From positions 22,332,416-22,396,415 of the forward strand of contig JAJEKV010000011.1 in the NCBI GenBank assembly GCA_021234155.1: 64,000 bases of DNA. Reading direction: 5' to 3'. This document shows positions 56,946 through 64,000 of the stretch, piece after piece. A model generated the notes under the pieces. The model did not search any database. It saw only the letters and a list, made by a program, of their open reading frames with translations, and was not told the DNA's origin. The position numbers and the translations under genes were made by a program. The stretch is from Isoetes taiwanensis (lineage: Eukaryota; Streptophyta; Lycopodiopsida; Isoetales; Isoetaceae). Positions within the stretch are counted from its first letter, which is position 1, and each line of letters opens with the position of its first letter.

Positions 56946-57589
56946 GATGTCCTCTTGCAACAACTCTGTCTTAAGGATTTGTAGCAAGGTGTCTTGAGAT
57001 CATTTGAAGAAATTTCTTAACTATGCAATCTGCATGTGCGTTCCTTGATATTTTACATATGCCTAAGAAATTCAAAAATTGTACATGCTACCTTCATATT
57101 TAGTCCCTGTTGAACATTGCAGGGCCAAGAGCCTTATCCATAAATATCTAGACGATATAGTGATGAAGCAAGTCATTCGTTTGCACTAATACATCCATTA
57201 TCTTCCAAATGCAGATGAACACGAAAGTGGTGATTCTGATTTATGATGAGGATAATAATTTTTTGAAAACTAGATTCAGGAGTTCGTCATGAAACTCAGG
57301 TATTTTATTCTTAGTAGCAAATCTATGTGTTTATAACTATGGTATCCCATTCGCTGATAAACTCATGTAACTGCCAGGGCGCTTCCTGTCCTTAAGATTA
57401 ATAGGTTACTGAATATTGACACATAGGTTAATTACTAATTTTTAATACTTAAATATTAAATTGAAGGCGCATCTACCTATTGGTCTCCGGGGACGTTAAA
57501 AAAACTATTCTATTCTATTCTCTGTATTTGATTCAAATATAAAGGCTTTTAAAGCGAATTAAATTGTTCCACATATTTGCAGGTTGGGA
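56946..57589. other. Spacer with a second tail relic
   Basis: ATTGGTCTCCGGGGACGTT followed by CTATTCTATTCTATTC at about 57478-57520 repeats the tail of the preceding element, so it is a second truncated copy. The rest shows no gene. Confidence 0.5.
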
Positions 57590-58150
57590 GCTACGAGGTT
57601 TTCTCATAACCTGGACATTCCAATAAGTATGTTTACTAGGACTTGAGCAATAAATGGTTTAAACAAGGAAAGGTTATATAAGAAGTTTTTACATATTGTG
57701 ACGAGTTCTTTTTGCTTGTAATAATTATAGGCCAGTGATGGCAGCTTCTAATAGTCCCAATGAATATGCAATTGTTCCATCAACACAATTTAACATGCTC
57801 ACAATCCCAGCAACTATTCTTTATAGCAAGGCAAGCAAGAACATTCTTTGTATTGAAGCTGCAGGAATTTGTGGACATGGTGGTTGGCTTTATCACCTTG
57901 CCAATGGGATGCATTGTGAAGCTTCGTCTGGGAATGGAACCTCAAAAAACAGAGGGTTCTCCTATTGTAGGACATAAACAAGAAGTAAATCCATTGAGCA
58001 GCATAAGGAAATTTTTGAAAGTGCGGAGAAGTTGAAGGATTATAGAATGTGCAGTGCCAAGACTCTTTTGGTTGATCCAAGGCCAACACAAACATATGGT
58101 GGAAAGTTAATCCCAATTTTAGGAACTAAGGACATCATTCCTTTCCTCTG
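57590..58150 (+). pseudogene. Unidentified exon-like coding debris
   Basis: Three protein-like stretches with splice-like borders. After TTTGCAG at about 57583 the sequence reads LGATRFSHNLDIPI up to a GTATGT near 57630. 57735-57977 is open for 80 codons (MMAASNSPNEYAIVPSTQ). About 58002-58150 reads IEQHKEIFESAEKLKDYRM, CSAKTLLVDPRPTQTYGGKL and IPILGTKDIIPF. I do not recognise the family. Stops at the end suggest a broken gene. Confidence 0.35.
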
Positions 58151-58633
58151 AAACGTGTGAATTGCTCGCCAAAAAAATGGACCTCTAGTGTCTTAACACA
58201 GCACGCAGACTTTTTGTAAGGTTATTGAGACCGATCAGTTGCCTGAGGTTTCTTCTGCAACTAGAAAGGCAAGAAGTCAATCTTGGTGTTGTCTGCACAA
58301 CATCCTGGTTATATGAAGGGAGACCATACACACGTGATCAAACTTTAGAAGTTTTTATTAGTTCCACAATAAAAAACGTTATGTGCCGCACTTCTTCCAA
58401 GTCTGACATGATGAGAGACCTCGAGACACTAGACATCCCTGTGCATAGTGAAGAGTGAAAAACATGTCCATCTCTTGATCTTAAAGAGTCCAATAACATA
58501 ATCATCTGGACATGAATGCCATGTTACAGATACTTCTCTCCTCAAGTATTCAATTGTTATTAAGAACGTGCTAAATGATGTGTTTGGGAAGCATGCATGT
58601 TTTTCTCCTTTGTTTATCATCGCAAGGAAATTA
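58151..58633. other. Unassigned stretch after the exon-like debris
   Basis: A 77-codon plus frame (58225-58458) overlaps another readable frame (ETDQLPEVSSATRKARSQ). It could continue the broken gene upstream, but I cannot assign it. Confidence 0.3.
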
Positions 58634-58828
58634 TATTGCAGAGATTTCTTTTTTTTTTTTTTTTTATTGAAGGCTATGTATATATATATGTATATTAATA
58701 TAGTGAAGAGTAAGTACAGAAACTTGAGAAATGCATGAGATATAGATATGCATTCTCTAGTCCAAAATATATAACAAAAAATGTGGTTCTAAAATATCCC
58801 ATAAAGATCAAAGTATTGCAGAGATTTC
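58634..58828 (-). mobile_element. Short retroposed insertion with 15-bp target-site duplication
   Basis: TATTGCAGAGATTTC at 58634-58648 is repeated exactly at 58814-58828. Between them lie 165 bp starting with a T run (58649-58669). On the minus strand the insert ends TTCAATAAAAAA, a polyadenylation signal merging into poly(A). The structure is that of an L1-mobilised, 5'-truncated copy or processed transcript. The parent sequence is unknown. Confidence 0.9.
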
Positions 58829-61248
58829 ACCTGACAGAACATACATCTCTTTAGACTCTATTTGACCAAGATGGAAAGCTAGCTCTTGCTGCAGATTGGA
58901 AGTAGTTTTGACTCCAAAATTTTATGGCATTTCAAGGTAAATTTAGTGGCAATACATCAGTAAAACAATAGAAAATGGCATCTATCCAGCATTCAGACAC
59001 ATGTTTGCTTCATAAGGGAGTTGCTTGATCTAGGCCTTCTTGATCATCAATAATGTTTCCTGATAACCAGCTTGCAAACATGCTCCTAAACTACTTGCAG
59101 GGCAGACGTTTAAGAAACAAAAAGCATAGGTGCATTTGTGTATTTTGCTTCACATGATTGCTTAGTATACTATTCATAGTACTGTAAAGGTGTTTCTTCT
59201 GTAACGCATACAGTGTATCCATTAGAGGCAAGCTAAAAGCCTCTGCAGTTGAATAAAGAAAATGCTTCACACATCTACCTTTCCTAATGCTCATGTGATC
59301 ATGCAATTATCTTCAAAGCATCTGTTTTTTGCTTCCCTTTTTTTTTTTTTTGAACATGCATCTGGGAGCATGGGAATTACTCTTTGCATTTGATTTTGCA
59401 GGTGTTGGAAAAAAAAAATGGATTTGATAATTAGAAAGTCTGACTGCCTAGTATACCTACGTTTCATGGCAGATGGATCAAAGCATTGAACATTGTATAT
59501 GCAAAACAACGAACACGGTTGCATCATATGACCATCCAGGTATGTAAAAGCAGGGTCCGCTGTGGCATTTGAAGTGTTCAATATATCATCGGATTCCCAC
59601 CTTGAAAACAGAAGCATAAAGATCTAGTATGCCGAAGTACCACTAGTTGATATTCTAGGAAGCATAAACTGACATTCTATGTAAGTTGGAATTAGCTTTG
59701 GATAATAATATGCAAGAAGATGTTTTGAAGGCTTGCAAATACCTCTTGATGCCATCAAACAAAAACGACAATTTCTGTAGCAAATTTCCTGTCATGCAAT
59801 ATGAATAGTAGAGACATATTTAATCGTTGTAGAAGTATATTAATCATGCCAATGTCTACCTGCATTCTAGAGGTTCAGGTCTAACAGAAGGCATACAAGC
59901 TCTTAGAGGTCATGCTCAACGATATGTAATTTGTACAATAAATTTCTAAATAAGTAGTTGCAAGTCAATTTTGGAAGATCAAACCTTAATTATTACTGGC
60001 CATGTCATCACAACTATATGACAACAATGGCCTTTATAATTTGTAGGATGCTTCTGTGCTTCTGAGAGGACATGTCATACCTCCTGATAATGCAAGCATT
60101 CTATTTTTTACTTTTTCGTCTTCCAAGCTTCACCAAATGGCAAAGTTGGTAATACCTACTCTCGGGGTTGTTTTGCCATGCTGATGTTTTGACATGCTGA
60201 TTGTTTTGAGTTGAAGTAAACAATATATGGGCAAGACAGAGAGAACATTTAAACAAACATATCTTTAACAGAATGTCTTTTGTTACAAGAACGACGGGAG
60301 GCCAATAGAAAGTCTAACTTGAGTGCAGACAAAGGCAGGTTAAGATTGTTGAAATCTGGCCTCCATATATTTCATGAGAATATAATTGTGATATTAACAA
60401 CCTTGCAGTTTCAGCAAGCACCATATCCGTGGAGCAAGCATATGATGTTATCCTTGTCCAGTCTAGCTATATCATGTTCGTTTACAATGATGGAATGGTG
60501 CAGGGCTGAGAGCCAAGGACATAGCATCAAGCACGCAAATGACGTTTTCCTTCGTTTCAACGAATAGAAGGAAAACGAGGTTCTGGAAATACGGAGGCGG
60601 TTGGTAGTTAGCAGTTAGTTTGTGCTTTTCCCTATTTATGTGCTTCTTCGTCATGTTCTCGCTCATCAGCTCTCTTGAAACATCTCCTTTCCTCTTCTTT
60701 CTTCTCCAGCATTCTTGTCCATGGCTAGCCGTAGTATTTCTAGAACCTTTATTTCTATGCTTTTTATATGCAATACAAAGTACTATCCTTGTGTACATAG
60801 CTTATGCTATAGTAAGATAGAATAGCTGCATTTTAAGAAATGAATGACAACTATATCTTGTTGTATACAGGTAAGCAGTTTGAAATGATGAGCATGATAA
60901 GCCCTTATAATTCTATTTAATGTTCATGTAAATTAATTTTGCCAACTTGCTTTCTTCTTGTATAAACAAGAAACTAGGGGAACATATAATGTAAATAATA
61001 TAGGTTGATATTGATCCTTTACAAGGCAGGAATATATAATGCACAAATACTATATTTTATTTTATTTGAATGCACACTAAGCATTATCTGCAATAGATAT
61101 TCTAAACTCCATGTCCACAAAATATACCGAGAGCTAGAAGCCATCATCGTATTCATGTTATAGTACCAAACACATGCATAGTGGAAGACAATGCGATAAG
61201 AATATCTTAGATTGGTCAAGTAAAAAGCGTAGTGGTCCTATAAAACAT
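58829..61248. other. Gene-free AT-rich stretch
   Basis: Small ORFs only. A T run at about 59338-59352 may mark another old retroposon. 60280-60567 is open for 95 codons without recognisable domain. Nothing else noticed. Confidence 0.4.
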
Positions 61249-61251
61249 TTA

Positions 61252-61904
61252 GGGTGAAATCACACTTACGGCCGCCCACGATATGAAATTATCATCCACC
61301 AATAAAATTGCTGCATTTCGGATTCCTGGGCGCCTCCTCCATCACACTCAGGGTGCCAGGGTGCCGGGGACGCAATATTTCCTGGACAGGGTGCGTATTC
61401 CTGGTCGGGGGTTATCATCTGACCAAGATCTTGGCCATTGCCACGTCGAAGCCACATTGCAGAAAAATATTGAACAAAAAAGATTAGGGTTCTTGCTGTT
61501 TCAACGGGTGCTCGGTTTAGAACGATTCATCAGTAGATTCGTGCAAAATGAAGCCGGATTTGTGAAAAACACATGCAACGATGCATGGACAGTAAAAATC
61601 CGAACTATCAGAACCTAAAAATCGAGCTAACGCAGCCAAAATCAGTACAAAGCTAATCCGTAATGATTTTCAGGAGTTTGAGCAATTCTATAATAGAATC
61701 AGAGCTGCGGCTAGTGGAATTGTCGATTTAGGGTTCTTTGATTTTAGGGTTCTTCAAGCCCTTCGACTCTTTTCATTTATAAAGATTTTTGACGTGGCAT
61801 ATCATTTTTGGACGCAAGTCTGATACCACTATCTTGGGCATCTTCATCCCCCGTCCAAGACATAAAAAACTCATTCCTGGGCAGGCTATAGTGTGATTTC
61901 ACCC
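61252..61904. mobile_element. Tourist/Harbinger-like MITE
   Basis: 653 bp bounded by terminal inverted repeats: left GGGTGAAATCACACTTA, right (complement) GGGTGAAATCACACTATA, with weaker pairing further in (CCGCCCACGA versus CTGCCCAGGA). It is flanked on both sides by TTA (61249-61251 and 61905-61907), the target preference of PIF/Harbinger elements. No transposase inside, so it depends on one elsewhere. The GC-rich interior (CAGGGTGCCAGGGTGCCGGG) contrasts with the surrounding DNA. Confidence 0.85.
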
Positions 61905-61907
61905 TTA

Positions 61908-64000
61908 GATTGGAGCATGTGCAATAGCCACTCGTAAAGTAGTTTACTAGGTAACATCCTAACAAGCTCTTGGTATACCTTTTTATATTATAAAATTATC
62001 CTGTAAGTATATATGTCATGCATTAAACATGGACCGTTCGGATTGTGCCATGTGGTATGCCAAAAGGTGCTACATGAAGGGCTCAGATTGCACCATGTGG
62101 CATGCCAAAAAGGTGCTATAGGCAATGAAAAGGCGTTTTGGAAGCGGCAAATGAAGAATTTTTTGCGAGGATCTTCCCACGGCATTTGTATGCTCTTTTA
62201 TATAGTCGATCAAATCCCTCTGCACCAAGGAGAACCGATCCCGGGTTGTTAAATGGATGTAACAGCATTTTTTCGACACAAGCAGTGCCAAGAGTAAGAA
62301 GAAAAGAAGGCGTAATGCTCTGTAGGGGGCAGGTGGATCAAACAATTGGTTTGATCCATTCCTTACAGGGGATTGAGCCCCTGTAAATGATCTAGAAATC
62401 GTCGAATTTTTTCTAGGCAGCATGAAATCCAAAACTCCATTTTTTCACGTTCATCCCAAATCCAAAGCAAATTCTTACCTGTTTCCGTTGCTCCGAAAGC
62501 CAGATTCGCTGATCATAATTTAAATAAACCAGGCTTTTTTTATTGCCGATAAGGAATCACCAAAGTTGAAAATCAAACCTCAAAAACACGATTTTCAAAG
62601 GTGCCCAGGTAAGAATCATAGCTCAAATTCGTCGAATCGAACTGCCCAGTTAAGAATTTGAAATATCCAGGAAGTCGTTGAGTCGAGAACGATATTAAAC
62701 GTAAAAATTGAGGTGCCGAGAAAGGATTAAACCTCAAAAGCCCAAGAATTAGAATCTAATTTCAAATCTATCAAGAATTTGGGTGCCAAACAAGTTGTAT
62801 TTGCAGAGCATATGCAAAGAAAAGAACGATGCGCAGAAAAATCTTATATTAATCTGACAAACCCAAAAGCCAGACTACGGTCTAAGGTCCAAAGACAAAA
62901 GGATCTAGCAAATCTGAGAAAAAATGCAGCACCCAACATGCATAAGCAAAGCAGCGAGTCGCACCGACAGAATAAGAGGGGCCGCATCTTCGTCTGCATT
63001 TAAAAGGAAGGCAAGGACCAACAAAAAGAAAGATCTGCCAGCAGGGTTTCCACCGGATTAAAAAAAAGATTTTTCTTTCCTGAGATGCGGCAACAAGGCC
63101 CAGAAGCTTTGGAGCACTTGGGGGACTTAAAAAATAGGTTTAATGGTTACAGCAAAGTGCGCTGCAGGCCCGGCAGAGCTTCTGGCTATGGCAGGCGATC
63201 CTTGTAACGAGAGCCCAAAAAAAAAAAAACGGGTTTTCCAAGCCATTTTTTGCCCTAACTTTTTCCTTTTTTAATTTTATTCCATTTTGTTTCTTTTAGT
63301 TTCTTTTTTTATTTGATTTTTGTTTCTTTTGGCTTTTTGTTTGCATTTGCTTTTCAAACCTTTGTCTCTTGACATTATATTCTTTTGAAAACATGGTCCC
63401 CAAGTTGTTTACTTTTTGGTTGTTTTATGGAACCAATTTCCAATAATTGGAGAAGAATTTATTCTGGAAACGGCTCTGTCCAAACCAAGGCAGTGAAGAA
63501 AAAGCTCAAATCCGGTCCGGCAATGCGTTGGTCAATTCTTCTGATCTGCAAAGCTGAGCGGATGGCTATAGATATGGCCATATGGGGCAACAAGGCTATA
63601 TGGTCGTTTTAACATGTTAAAGACCCAGATATACCCATGGTTTAAAAGTGATGGCTGGCTCCTCAAACTACTGGTAACACGTTACTACCCGTTTGTTGGT
63701 GAACAATCACATGTAAAGCCCACCAACGGTGGGCAATTTACTAGTAGTGATATAATTCTATGTAAATTAACATGTCATTACAACAAGCTCTTGGCTTAAT
63801 GATGTAATTCCTTTTAAATTACCTTTCAAACATTAATATGATGGCTCGGACAAAAACAATTCAGTTCAATTGTCCTGACCTCCAATTCTACTTTTTCCCC
63901 TCCATCTCCAAAACCCCAAGCTTGCCTTAACGCTAGTTCTTCCTTATGTTTTGAAATTACCATATTGCACCTATATGCATTGTATGAGGAGGCCGAATAT
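61908..64000. other. Gene-free end of window
   Basis: Contains a 46-bp tandem duplication at about 62040-62130, an A run and long pyrimidine-rich tract at 63218-63370, and short open frames without recognisable content. No gene seen. Confidence 0.4.
62040..62131. repeat. 46-bp tandem duplication
   Basis: GATTGTGCCATGTGGTATGCC and, 46 bp later, GATTGCACCATGTGGCATGCC, each followed by AAAAGGTGCTA. Mildly diverged direct repeats. Confidence 0.75.

Noticed and set aside
56600-56974. A 124-codon ORF ending in repeated FYSIL units
   Set aside because: The repeated part is simply the (TATTC)n tail translated, and the upstream part is 3' untranslated sequence of the retroelement.
1-64000. CRISPR arrays, bacterial operons, rRNA genes or organellar DNA
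   Set aside because: No regular spaced repeats, no ribosome-binding-site-led gene rows, and no rRNA or plastid/mitochondrial gene sequence is visible. The content is plant nuclear.

Overview
The window is nuclear DNA of a land plant. Evidence: a 23-exon peroxisomal-type long-chain acyl-CoA synthetase gene with short introns, relics of a pectin methylesterase, a plastid-type 3-oxoacyl-ACP synthase and a receptor-like kinase, an Ac-like hAT transposase, and several plant retroelement families. The high repeat load, AT-rich intergenic DNA and the LINEs with simple pentamer tails suggest a large-genome plant, perhaps a fern or another non-angiosperm. That placement is a guess. No prokaryotic or organellar gene is visible.

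Layout. 1-0.71 kb: inverted gag fragment of a chromovirus (Ty3/gypsy). 0.78-2.88 kb: repeats and unassigned DNA. 2.89-7.37 kb: the one convincingly intact gene, LACS6/7-like, ending in the peroxisomal tripeptide SRL. 8.49-9.18 kb: an intact ORF for an unidentified nuclear-looking protein with a C-terminal coiled coil. 9.5-13.5 kb: a dead hAT transposon whose transposase has lost its central catalytic part. 13.8-14.0 kb: pectinesterase relic. 14.5-14.9 kb: an LTR- or SINE-like repeat with a perfect 27-bp hairpin. 16.8-18.0 kb: kinase and KAS relics on the minus strand. 19.2-22.1 kb: a decayed chromovirus whose gag is the inverted partner of the first 0.7 kb.

22.485-44.713 kb: two copies, about 10.8 and 11 kb, of one non-chromovirus Ty3/gypsy element placed tail to tail around a 421-N gap, so the block is a giant palindrome. 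Each copy has LTRs with a TATA box, a two-knuckle gag, protease, RT, RNase H, integrase, and about 3.8 kb of extra sense coding-like DNA between integrase and the 3' LTR. Both copies are riddled with short indels, mostly in G/C strings, which looks like unpolished assembly as much as biological decay.

44.803-51.799 kb: a nearly complete LINE with a perfect 14-bp target-site duplication, ORF1, ORF2 (endonuclease, RT, zinc-binding end) and an extra 3' ORF. The DNA flanking the palindrome and the LINE rejoins into a second copy of the 14.5-kb repeat, giving a readable order of insertions. 52.2-54.0 kb: two minus-strand LINE ends. 54-64 kb: sparse DNA with a (TATTC)n-tailed non-LTR relic, a small retroposon with a 15-bp duplication, an unidentified exon-like stretch and a 653-bp Tourist/Harbinger-like MITE.

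Only LACS and the 8.49-kb ORF look like functioning genes. The rest is mobile DNA and gene debris. I found no gene cluster working as a pathway. The most unusual items are the palindromic retroelement pair with its extra ORF, the LINE 3' ORF, and the nested-insertion history.
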